This document shows, one piece after another, positions 33,501 to 45,595 of a stretch of DNA of 57,707 bases. The DNA is taken from positions 243,876-301,582 of the forward strand of contig NW_019775534.1 of the NCBI RefSeq assembly GCF_001039355.2, read 5' to 3'. Position numbers and translations under genes: made by a program. Every line of letters starts with the position of its first letter. Positions within the stretch are counted from its first letter, which is position 1. The stretch comes from Lingula anatina. Taxonomy: Eukaryota; Brachiopoda; Lingulata; Lingulida; Lingulidae. The notes beneath the pieces were generated by a model, which was given only the letters and a program-made list of their open reading frames with translations, did not search any database and had not been told where the DNA came from.

Positions 33501-35022
33501 TGTGATCCAGTTATTTAATCATTTATGGAAAATTGTGGCCTTGTTTAGGTGTGGGATCTCAGAAAGAATGACATCCTGTACAAGATGCGTGGTCACACGG
33601 ACACAGTGACCGGTATGGAGCTGTCCCCCGAGGGGTCATACTTGCTGACCACCGCCATGGACAATACAGTCAGGGTGTGGGACGTCAGGCCCTTCGCACC
33701 CCAGGAAAGATGTGTCAAAATATTCACTGGGAATCAGCATACGTTTGAGAAGGTAATTTACCGATAGATGTCATGTTGTTTGGCCTATGTTATTTCCAAC
33801 TAAACAGATTGTGCAATAAAATGATTATTGAAGACTATTACCACCATGAAAACAAAAGAGTTATGCAGAACAGTTATACATAATTATATATGAAAGTTTT
33901 AGTGAATTTCAAAGTTATGGATAAAAAAATAATTTGGAAGCTAAAATACATTATGACTCATAAAAGGTATTTGGAGAATAGGTTTAACTTAGACATTAGA
34001 CGATGTGTTTTTGTAAGACACACATTAAAAACATGAAATTATGAACAGTTAGATATTGTACGTTTCTCTGCAGAATCTCCTGCGCTGTTCCTGGTCACCA
34101 GATGGCAGTAAAGTCTCAGCAGGCTCAGGAGACAGGTGAGATACCGAGAGGCACTTACAGTACTAATTTATATCCACTGGCATTGTGTAGTTGTTCAATA
34201 TATTTGTTCTATATAACATATTTTCTCTCTCTCTCTCTTTAAATCTCTTTTGCTATCTTCAATGTCTCCTCACAGGTTCTTCAACTAGTTACCGATTAAA
34301 AAAAAAATACATATAAATATTATCTCAAATTTTTGTTTTGTTTTGTCTTGAATGTTCATTGACCTACAATGTCTGTCAGTTAATGATTCATGTCACTTAC
34401 ATGAATCTGCATTCTTCTTACAAAGACTTTTGCTGGTTAATGATTCAAAGAATTTTAATGTGTGTTGATATTCTCAACTGGAAGTCCAATAATATTTGTG
34501 AACTAACATTTGATCGTCGTTTGCAGGTTTGTCTATGTGTGGGACACGACAACGCGGCGAATATTGTACAAACTTCCAGGTCACGCAGGCTCCGTCAATG
34601 AGGTGGACTTTCATCCTACAGAACCCATAGGTAGGTCAAGGTCATATCACTATTGTTGCCCACTAGATCAAGGTTAATATAAATGCTCCCACCTTTTTTT
34701 TTTTTTTTTTTTTTTTACAGATTTATATACTAAATGACTTTCTCTATAAATTAAATTAAGATTTGTCGTTATTTGTTTTTTTTACCAATGTTGTCATGCT
34801 ACATGGCCCTTACTTTGTTCTACTTTTCTGTTTTAAGCAGTGAGTCTTGTAAGCAATCTTTTTAGAAATAATTACCAGAAATACTGATTTTTTCATCAAG
34901 TTTAAAGAACTTTTTTGCCTGTGGTTTCATTGTTTTTTTCATTGTTTTGAATTCTTTTTTTCTTCTTTTCAGTGCTATCATGTTCAAGTGATAAAAATAT
35001 ATACCTGGGAGAAATTGAATGA
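30514..35022 (+). CDS. SNRNP40: U5 snRNP 40 kDa WD40 protein, 9 exons, 348 aa
   Basis: Exons: 30514-30627, 30972-31101, 31626-31719, 32124-32289, 32755-32877, 33549-33752, 34074-34135, 34527-34630, 34973-35022; 1047 nt, in frame throughout. SNRNP40 is a beta-propeller subunit of the U5 snRNP, working in the nucleus within the U4/U6.U5 tri-snRNP beside PRPF8 and SNRNP200. After a short basic tail (MEAGKRKAQDMAVVAMKRPR) come seven WD repeats. Recognisable blades include LLSGHEGEIFTSKFSPDGT, KGHSGAVMELNFSTDG, CATDKTIALWDI, SGSDDGSIKLWDSRKK, GGIDNELKVWDLRKND, LLTTAMDNTVRVWDVRPF and SGDRFVYVWDTTTRRI. The last blade is short (NIYLGEIE then stop), as is usual in this family. Length fits the roughly 357 aa human protein. 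Intron 1 contains a poly-G tract interrupted by an assembly gap. The start codon shares a promoter region with LIPT1 on the other strand. Confidence 0.95.
30662..30720. repeat. Poly-G tract with assembly gap
   Basis: A G run of about 27, then roughly 24 Ns, then a further G run, starting 35 bp after the first SNRNP40 donor. Likely unresolved by sequencing. Confidence 0.9.
31149..31415. mobile_element. MITE family C copy in SNRNP40 intron 2
   Basis: The ends GCCCATTGAAACTATC and GATAGTTGTAATGGG are inverted partners; inner arms TGCATGCAATCAG and AATTGCATTCAGCA also pair. A related fragment follows at about 31738-31890 and another copy at 41756-41966. Confidence 0.55.
31738..31890. mobile_element. 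MITE family C fragment
   Basis: CTCCACGGAGACTTGCTGAATGCAATCAG and GTGCTCAATGCCAGG resemble the interior of the element at 31149-31415; the right end is degraded. Confidence 0.4.
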
Positions 35023-36306
35023 TATTTGCCATCATGAAGGAAGGCAAGGAAGGGACATGGCCATGGGCGATATGGAGTTGAGTCAGTGAAAATAACTGAA
35101 AATTGGGCAGTGGAGACATTTGTCTAAGATAGATATTATGGTGAACAATTGAAGTTCACTGTAGAATAGCTACCATGGTAGATGCTCTGAATTGTTTTTA
35201 TGGGAAAGGAGGCTTTAGAACCTGCAACAAAAATGACTTCGGAATGTGTACAGAAATGGTCAGAATTTTACTGGATGGCTTCAGTTATTCTGAAATTTGT
35301 CTTAGGGCCAGCGTTAAAGTTACAGACTGGTTAACTGACAAATGTAAAACTACAGAGTTAACACAGAATGGTTAAGTCAAGGAAAATCAAAATCGTACTC
35401 ATTTTTAAATTTTTTGTTTATGATCAAGCATCTTGACCTACCTGGAGGAAAGAGGGTTTTTGCTCCATGTCAAAGTTTTGCAGTTTTAAGATATTACCAT
35501 TTTGTGAACTTGTAAAAAGAGACAATGCAAAAGCCTGCATTGTAAAACAGATTTCAGCAATTACTTATAAGATGAAAAATGTATAAAGAATTATGTACAA
35601 ATCTCTTTGAGATGAGAGTTTTATATTGTAAAATATACCAAATCAATATACCAGAAAGAGTATTTTATTCTGTTATAATAACAGTGCTTTACATTATCTT
35701 GCATCTTACAATACTCATTTAAACACAACACATAGAATTATACATACAATATGTAACAATTGCAGCATATGCCTAATATAATATAACAAATATGATATAT
35801 GCCATAAGAAAAAAATATCTGACCATTTTGAAACAAGGTCTTTGTGCATATTATGTGTTTAAGTGTATGACATAGTATAACAATTTTGTGGACACTTCTT
35901 TCATTATTCTGTACTCCATACGATGGGGTTGCTCATAACACTTAAATATGATAACTTTCACAAAAATTAAACCTTTTAAACGCATAATACTGTATTACCC
36001 AAAATATTCCATTTTAAGTATCTGCAGAAGATACTTCCTAAGTACCGAAAAAATAATAATAAAAAACCCAAGTAATGATTATCTGGGGGGCAACTGATAA
36101 CTGACAAAATGTTCCAACACAATACACCAAATGGGCCCCAAAGAAATATTCCCTTCTTTATAAGACCAATTTATATCAGTTTCAACATAAACCTGGTAAC
36201 AAAAATTTACCCTACAGACTAACGGGTCCAATTTGGATACCCGTCAAACTTGGAAATTTTGAAACCCTTGATATATGTACAGAGTCATCTTTAGCATCAC
36301 CAAAAC

Positions 36307-36549
36307 ACAGTAGTGACTCAATCTTTTCAATGGGGAAAATTGTGAATTTATCAGATCATTGTATTTTTTAACGTTTTTAATATTCCTATAGAGTGGTACC
36401 AACAAAACTGACAAGTGGGATTACTAATAGTCAATACAGTAAAAGGACCATAAATGCTTATCTTATATAGAAATATAACTTTTATCATTTGTGAATGATG
36501 TATCTGAAAGAATGAGAATTTTCCACATTTAAGAGACTGAACCATTACC
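36307..36549. mobile_element. MITE family B, third copy
   Basis: ACAGTAGTGACTCAATCTTT at the left pairs with AGAGACTGAACCATTACC at the right; the body matches the 2056-2298 copy (GGGGAAAATTGTGAATTT and GGTACCAACAAAACTG). Confidence 0.6.
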
Positions 36550-38255
36550 AGGAATAATTGGCCCCAAAAGAATCATTATGCACTGTAAAAGGCTAATTTA
36601 CATCAGAATGAACTTAAACCCATATTTGGACAATGAGGTTGATTGTCACCAGAAATTGTCATGTCTTAACTAATTTGAAAAGGAAATTATACAACTGGTA
36701 GAAAATAAGACAAGTAAATAATACAACTGATAGAAAAGAAAGCTGATTTTTTTCTTTTTGATTGTCAGCAAAAACAGTAAGTTTATGCAATAAGTTATAC
36801 ACTTTGGTCCTGCCACTATATATCAAACTACCACATTGATCTGGGTCTTGAATATTTTACCTACAAATCACACACAACAATATAAATCATACATACAAAA
36901 TCTTAAGCAGATTGAAATTTATCACCAGTCTTACAATGCATTATATTATTTAAAATTTTTCTAACAATACTTGATTAATTCATTTATCAAATTTTTGATT
37001 CATTCACTTGACTTTTCAACTAGTCTCACATAATGCTGAACAATCTAAGTCTCATGCCAAGACGAGCAGGTTCACACACAATCCCCTGAGCCACCCTTCC
37101 CAATAAGAGCCTAAATTCTTAACAATTACTAATATATATATATATATTTGGTGCTAGAAAAGGACTATAATGCGATTAATGCTTTTCTGCAGCTTAAAAA
37201 CTGATTGACATTTATTGATGTCCTCTGACGCATACTTTCCTACTGTAACAATGGAAAACTAGCTCAGCACAGACTTCATGCTAATTCTTTTTAATTAGCC
37301 CAAAGTTCACTAAAGACTGACCTTCACTCTCAGCATACTGCAGCCTTTTCAGGTAACCCACAAAATTCAGGGTTGGGAAAATTCAATCTATTTCACTTAC
37401 ATACATCAAATATTTTTCTGTGCAAGCACCAGGTTAAGAATTATTTGCACAGTGTTAAATGTGAGAGTAAGACATCATATTATGCAGTGATTATATTAAT
37501 ATTGCTGCTTTCATCCTTTGCTTGTAAGCTTTTTATGTCCAAAATTTTCTAAACGGCATTACTCCCTTCGATGTCTCTGTTTGACTCCTTAAAACGGGTA
37601 ATATAAAAGTTGGAGCTATAAAAGTGTTGCAGTAATATCATTTTTAATGAAATAAATATACATATCTAAATATCTGAATAACTGCAGCAGCTAAAATAAA
37701 GAATGGCTATTCCAATCCCTAATCTGTTGATTGATGAGTAGGATTAGTTGTCCAAGAAAGTCTTTGTGGATTAGATATATCAAGGCTCAATATTCATAAT
37801 TCTGTAATAGACTCGACTAGCAAAGTATCTTAAATATACCAATTTGGAATGTTTTCACGAGATTTAAATAGATTTGGTATACTTGAGCCATCATGCATGG
37901 GCATAAAGGCAAGTATGTGACAGAAATCAAGTCATATGTCAATATTTGTTTTTGCTAAATAAAAAGTAAGATCCTTTATGACCTAGCCTAATGACAATGC
38001 TGATAATTAAATTTTGTGATTTTCAAATAATAGTAAAACCTGCATAACTCCTAACCTAATAAATAAAATCTTCTTAACCATTTCATGTAAATTTTAATTG
38101 AAAAGTGACTATTTCTTTGATATTAGCTGAAACTAATTTCAAAATTGCCCAACTTCAACGAAAGTGTTGAAGTTATGTGAAGTCTTATTGTAGTTTCAAA
38201 ATCACAGGTGCTACACACCAAAATCACCATAATTATCATGGTGAAATTTTTTTCA

Positions 38256-38261
38256 TTTATT
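38256..38261 (-). terminator. Candidate poly(A) signal AATAAA for ASPH
   Basis: A minus-strand AATAAA lies about 116 nt after the ASPH stop codon at 38377-38379. It is the first canonical hexamer seen in that direction. Confidence 0.35.
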
Positions 38262-38376
38262 CTATAAAAGCAAATGATCGGAACTAATAGACCATAATTT
38301 TTTTTAAACTATCATTTTGAATGAACCTTAACTAATGACAAAAGGTAATATGCCAGTCATTGTTAACGCAAAAAAC

Positions 38377-40880
38377 TTAAATTGGGGTCAAAGTCCGCCT
38401 CTGTTCCGCTGTAAGTTCAGGGTGCCAAAAATCCACAATTAATACCAGACGGAATGAGTCGCCATCATGCCAAACTTCATGCTCGAATGAGTCATCAAAA
38501 ATGATGAACTTTCCTTCCTTCCAGTGCCTGCAAAAAGTAATTGGAATCATGAGTTGATTTTTCATCAAAATCCTAAAAGAGCTTGCACTTTCATTCTCTC
38601 TGCTGAATCTGATAATGAAAAAACAGTGTCATGCTTGACTAAATAATGAAAGACAAACACCTTGTGCATGCATCTGTGTATCTATGTGTGTGTGTGTGGG
38701 GGGGGGGGGGGGAGTGATTTTTTGATTTCTAGTTTTATGTAAGCAGCACTCAGACTCAAACTCAAAAAATATTATTTAAATGTAAATCATTTACTCTTAA
38801 CTGAGGCAGACAAAAACCCTTTGTCTTAAGTTAAGGACCAACTTTCATCCTCAAATTATCTTAATTTGTGAGACCAACCCCCAGTGACCAATACCTGGAC
38901 ATTGTCCACCAGAGTGGACACTTACCTTATTTCCTCCTGCACTCTGATCCTGGGCCCCTCTGGCACCACTAACCCCAGATGAGCTCGAATTCGGCAGTTT
39001 GTGGGCCCACAATGAGGCCAAACATGGACACCAGGCTGCATCACGGAATATTTGATCTGAAATATAAACCAAAAAAGCCCCTTTTTATCAAAGATTAATT
39101 GTGCTTATTCAGTAATAGTTCAGTAATCAGAACAAATAAAATTATGAAAATTAATTAGTTCTTGACATTTCCTTAATTAGGATTTAAGAAAGGATTTATT
39201 GTTTTCTGATACACTTGTGTCTTTCAAGTCCTCTTTTCCAGGGAACAAGGCTCCATCAACACCTGTTTCTTTCTATTACAACTCAGACTAAATGTAACAA
39301 GCATATAAAAATATCAAAACTGTATAACTATAAAGGCAAAATCAAGTTCCACCTTGTTCACTTTTAGGATAAAACAAGCAAAATTTGAAATTGAATGTTA
39401 TTAGCCCTAACGGTGTCTTGATAAATATTTTCATCGTACACAAAATTGGTTATAATATTAATAAACCCATTCTGCTTTACCTGCCCCCTCTTGCATGTTT
39501 TGGCATCTATAATTTTATCCACGAGGGCACATGTCTTTGGAGCCTTTTTGCAATTTTCATCTCTTCTTCTACCTGAAGTAAAAAGACAAAAAGAAAAATT
39601 GCTGATAAAATAATACTTTTTCACTTAATAAATACATTCCATCTTTTAACTTCCTTGTGACTTAGAAATAGAGCAGGACCAATATTGGTATACAACTTCA
39701 AAGTTAATTACTTTCAGCAAGTTTCCTTCTAATTAATACAGTTGCCATGTTTCATGTAACATTTACCACATCAACAGAGGGGGTGGGAGAAGAGTGGGGG
39801 CGGGGGGGCAAACATCTATTAATACTGCCTATCCAAATCTACAAACTATGTTCTTGATTTACAAAACAGCATAGAAAGGAATATCATTCTGAAAATTTCA
39901 AAGAGAGGATAATTGAGGGGAATTGGAAAATGCCTCAACACAACTCCCTTGAAGTTACCTTGGCTGTACAGTGTAAACTGTTTCCAGTCTCCTGTATCAC
40001 TTAAATTTTCATCTTCAGCCTCAAAGAGACCCTTCTTGACGTCCATGTTTGCCAAACCCTCGTCTCGGATTGTCTTCCAATTATCTTCCAGCAACTGGTG
40101 GGATTAAAAGAATTGTTGCACAAAATAATTCAGAAAACAAAAATAATTTAAATCACATACGAACCTCATAATGGCATTTATAGTAGGCATTAAAATTAGG
40201 TATTATTTGATTGGTTTTGTAAATTTATGATTGAAATTGGGAGAGCAAGATCCACCTGTGATGCCAGAGTGGCAATACAATTTTCATGTTTTTCAGGTGA
40301 CCCATCAAAGTTCAAGTCCTTTAGAGGAGTCAACTTTTAGTGTAACAGAAATAATAACTAAAAAATTTATAAAAATTATATTATTAACAATAATATTAAT
40401 AATGATGATAGTAATAATATTTAGCCAATGACAGACATTGCAAATCTAGAAAAGTGTGTGTGTGTGTGTGTGCGCACGCGCGTAATGGCACATGCGTCCC
40501 TATGTACCTTTAAATGTTTCTTGTAAGTTGTCTCCTCTGGTGTCCACCATGGTCTGCTGGTCAGTGAGTTCACATTGTACAGTGACCGCTGGTACTTGGA
40601 CTTGAAGTGACCCCTCCTTGTGCCTTCCTCATAGATCTTGTAAGCCTGAATCACGCAGAGCAGTTAGACGAAGTGAGACTTCTCATAATTACAATAAAAA
40701 GAGGAAGAAAAGGAAAAAAGAAGAAAAACAACAACAACAACAACTATGCCATTCTCTCGAATGAACTCTAAACTTAAATACTTCTAAAGCTTAATGGACA
40801 CTACAGTTACTTGATACACCATACAAACCGATAAGTTTATTTTTTTCTAGGTGACACTGATGATATATGAACTTAAATGT

Positions 40881-40940
<60 letters not shown>

Positions 40941-43900
40941 AATAAACACACACAGGCATGCGCATACACACTCACTCACATGCACACACACTCACACACA
41001 TACACATACTAAAGAGCAGCTGGTTCATCTGATCAATTCTGTTCAAATTTAGTGATATATGACTTGAAATTCTTACCTCTTCTGTTCTGTTTAATCGTTG
41101 CAAAGCGTCTCCCAGTTGGAAGTAAAATCTCCCATGGTCAGTTGATGGGTCATTCTTTTCCAACCCTGACTGCAGTAACTCCACGGCCTTCTCGTACTCG
41201 TTATAACTGGTCTTGAGGATGAAACCTAGATGCACTAGTGCATAGGCATTGTTGGGGTCTCGTTGTAGAACCTAAAAATTAGAAAATATATGAATAAAAA
41301 GCTGCATGACTGGGCAACAGCACACTGACAGGATTTGACAATGAAACTTAATGTGAAACACTGTCCATCTACAAAATTACCTAATCTACAGCTGTGAACA
41401 GTGCAATGTAGGGTTTTTAACCATGTTAGCTTTCTTAGATAAATCCCAGAGTTAAGTATCAAACTGATCTCATGCTTTTACATATGTAGTCTATTTTGTG
41501 CAATCTTTGTATTTGATTTATTGAGTCAGTCTGCACCTTTAGGCATTAGCCTAGGGTAACTGCCCATCCAAAGAGGCACGAGACTCCCCCCCCAAAAAAA
41601 GTTTAAAAAATAAAAAGTTTGCCCAACTTTAAGACCCTGATTGATGAAAAGGTAAATAGTCTTATAAGTCTATAAAGTTTTTAGCAATGATTGCTGTCAT
41701 CAAGATATGGTATACAGTGACATGATTGTGAATCAAGCAGGAGGCTACTGACATAGAGCTCATTCCCAATAAAACTATCTTTAATGTAGATCGATCCAAC
41801 TCTGTAGGCGCTCTTGCTGAATGCAATCAGATTACCAGATTACCTTCTCTTGGCATTGAGTAGAATACAGAAAAGCTTATGATTTTCCTAGTATTTTGGA
41901 AACGAGAAAGTACCTGCAGAGCTGGACTGATCTACCTAGAACATTATTTTTATTGTGAATGAGCCCACAGCTTTGACCACTCCTGACTGAAATGCTGACC
42001 AGGGTCACTCCTCCAATTTCACCCATTCGGACAAGCTGAGGATTATCGTAAGAAAACTGAGCGTTCAAAATGGGGAAAAACCTACATCCTTCACTTCTGA
42101 ATTTCCCCAGTTTTTGATGTTATACAAAGTCTGTCAGCTTTCTAAAACTCTTTAATACATATTAAATGAAGGGAACACAAATTCTGCAAAAGGAGGAAAT
42201 GAATCACATCAGTATGAGTAGTTCAGTAAAACATTAACCTACATTTGTAACAGATTACATACAAACAGTCATTCCTTTTTTTTTTTTTCTATTTACTTTT
42301 TTTTTCGAGAATCATTTTATAGCTGTATTATCACAATACGACCTGTATGATCCAAAATGCCTGCAGTGGTGTTTAACCCCTCCTATTCTCTCTCATTAAC
42401 GCCTAGTCACAATCATAAACGATGGGAGTCGATCAGCTTTGTTGACATTATTATGAATCACATTCGTCGATTTAATCCCTCGTAAAATCAGTCTAGCCCC
42501 CAGCTACATGGCCTGAAGCTTATGACCATAAAATTCCTTCCTTTGGCCTGTCTTGATCTTTTCTGCCCTCTTTTGGCAAAGGATACTTCACCATAATATG
42601 ACAGTGTAACAACACTGATGGGTTACACCGGGTGGAGTGATTCTACATTGTTTTCTGTCCCTGTACATTTACTTTCCCTTGATCTGTGGAAGAATTTGGA
42701 CAATTTTATGCAGCTACAGTAACATGATTGTGCTGTCTACTTAGTTTTGGAAAAATGGACAATGTGTGTGAGTTTGTGGAAAGGGGGTGGGGAGTGGGGG
42801 GAATCAAGTGCCTTTACTTCTTAAATTTCTACCTGGCACTGGTTTTTGTGAAGGTGGTTTTGAACACACCTTTGACCCCATTCCCAGAGATTAGATCGAT
42901 CCAAACTATATCGACCTAACTCCCTGGGGGTTCACGCTAAATAGCTGTCAGCTGAGCAGGCACGAAAGTTAATTACAGCTTGTAGTAGGCGGGACGGACA
43001 TTTAAGCCAGATTATCTGACAGTAATCTAGTGAGACTCCCCACAGAGATAGATCGAACTAAATGTCTGGGAATATGCCCTTTGTCTTATCTTGCAACTAT
43101 CCTACTTACTTTGCATCAACACCAACACACTGAACAGTCATAATTCTTTGTTTTTTTACACATATAATATATTTAACAGAATCAGAAGCCAAGACAACAT
43201 ATATACAACATAAACTGAAACAGCTGCCAAGAAAGCATGCCAAGCAATGTGTTTATGATTATTTAACAACGCTGTAGATCCACAGGAGGGTGGTTTTCTT
43301 GGAAGCTTCTACGTGATGATCCCAACTTTTTCCTCGTCTACCGTAATTGTTCATAAATTTCAAACTTCATTTTTTATTTACTGTCAGACACTCTCAAAAC
43401 ATTGTCTGACTTGAAACCTATTTACAATTCAGACATTTCCAATTAAGTTTTCAGACAATTGAAAACAAAAGGCTGTTTTTTTTTTGTTTGTTTTTTGTAA
43501 CATTATTGAATAATTTTGTTCAAATTTTAGAAATTTGTGTACAGCAAGAAGGGCATACAAATGTTGTGATTTTGATAACTTACTTGAAGTCATGCTGGTT
43601 TTGAATTATTCTGAACATTTTTTTCCTTACACCTACGTCAGGGCCAAGAAAAATAACTTCCAAGCATATTACAAGCTTTAAGGAACTATTTTCTTGTTTA
43701 TAAATATTTCCTATTAGATATGTATATCTCAATTAACACAAACACACACTCTCACACATGCACTAAAACAGCAACACGATACACCAACTTCTTGGAACTA
43801 AATTTTAACATTTTTATGCTAGGTCTTTTTGACAAATACTCACTGTGGGAAATGCAATATATCAAGTTTGTTAAATATTCATCTTGCTTTGTTCACGTAT

Positions 43901-45302
43901 TGTTCAGTTTGTAATGTACTCTGTAATGTACTGTAGAATGTTGTATATTGTATTGTACGTTCTACAATATTAAAATAATATTTCAGTGACTGTGCACCCA
44001 TAAAAGTGTATGTATTGTATTAAGTTATAAAACTGTACTGATGTAGTGTATCGTTTTGTATTTGTACTGAAATGTGTTTTCTGATTCTGTGATGTATTTC
44101 ATGTTCTTGTATGTTTGTCTTCTGTATTGTGTTTATATATGTTTAATAAAAAAAAATTGTTAAATATTAGAGGGCTATTGTTGTGCTGTTCTTACTTCTT
44201 CAAAGACTGTCTTGGCTTGATTGTTTCTTCCCTGCAAAAGTAGCGCCACCCCCATCTCGTTTCTCAGCTCAGCGTTGTCTGGAAATCTGCTGATGAGTGT
44301 ATTCATTGTTTGGGCAGACTTACCCGGCCAACCTGAATTGAAATATTATTTCCTCCATTATTCACTTGTTTTAATAATATGAAATGTGCCACAAATTTGC
44401 TATGCAATTAGTCATAAAATATTCATTCTCTTTTTATTTTCATCATTCTAGTTGTTCCATTATAATATCAGCCAAAATTACTTTAAAAGTTTGATTACAT
44501 ATCAAAAGTTTAACTAATAGATCTAAATTGTAACATTTCAAATATAAATCAAGTGCAGGTGCCCCAGATAAAACAAAAAAGTATAATGCTTCTTAATAAA
44601 TAGTAAACTAGATTACTCCATACTTTCTTCAAGTACCTCTAAACTTTTGACGATCGGCACATCGCTTTCCTGCCATCATTACAATGTCATCTGGGACATC
44701 TGGAAGATCCAGGACCTGTAACCATGACAACAAAGTAAACAATATCACAAAACAGCCTGAAGTTTTTTTTTTTTCATTTAACTTAAAACTTTTTTTTATT
44801 CTTAAAATGTTAGCACCTGTTACGCAGGTATTTACTATTATGAACTAAAATGTTCTTATAAATTTGTATTTCTAGTAAGACGGAAGTTACATGTATAATC
44901 CAAATATTATAATTCACAAAAGCTTTAAATTGGTTCATGAAAAATCACAAGTTTTAAAGAGTCTCCATGGATTAATAATAACCTGAATTAACCACATTAC
45001 TCAATGTCAGACTCCATTACAAAACCAATACTTGACTTTTTAAAAGTAATTTGTATGTTGTGTGGTTTATAATCTGAGTGTGGTTCTAGAATACCTGAAT
45101 GCTTAGACTACAACAAAAAAACAAAGCCATGTCAGTGCTAGGCATTTCTCAATTTTTCGGGGGTAAAATGTTAAACTTAATAATTAAATTACAAGGAAAG
45201 TGCACGGCATCGGCGACGGCATCGGCATCGGCATCGGCGACGACAGACGCAGGTGATGGCAATATGTACAGACACATCTGTGTCTGTACATAATAACCAA
45301 TC

Positions 45303-45355
<53 letters not shown>

Positions 45356-45530
45356 GCCACATCCTACCTTCAGGTACTGCCCAATGGCTTGCTCCAACAC
45401 TGCATTACTCTTCTGCTGGTCAGCTAGTTTGTCCAGTGCTTGACCTTTGCCGTAATTTCCTCTAGGACTGTTTGGTTGCTTAGCTAGAATATCTTCATAC
45501 TTGGACAGAGCATCTTTATACTGGCCCTTA

Positions 45531-45595
<65 letters not shown>

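Larger units (their letters stand above)
35023..38376. other. Tail-to-tail interval between SNRNP40 and ASPH
   Basis: AT-rich 3' UTR and intergenic sequence, with a MITE B copy at 36307-36549. No coding, tRNA or rRNA signal seen. Confidence 0.5.
41272..44195 (-). other. Large ASPH intron, no gene seen
   Basis: A 2.9 kb intron between ASPH exons 44196-44332 and 41077-41271. It contains MITE C (41756-41966) and MITE A (42875-43080). An AT-rich stretch at 43910-44155 ends with an AATAAA-A8 tail, possibly a decayed retroelement, but no diagnostic sequence was recognised. Confidence 0.5.

Noticed and set aside
43910-44160. 3' end of a retroelement with AATAAA and A-run
   Set aside because: AT-rich TGTAT-rich sequence with one hexamer; no target duplication, promoter boxes or reverse-transcriptase remnants seen.
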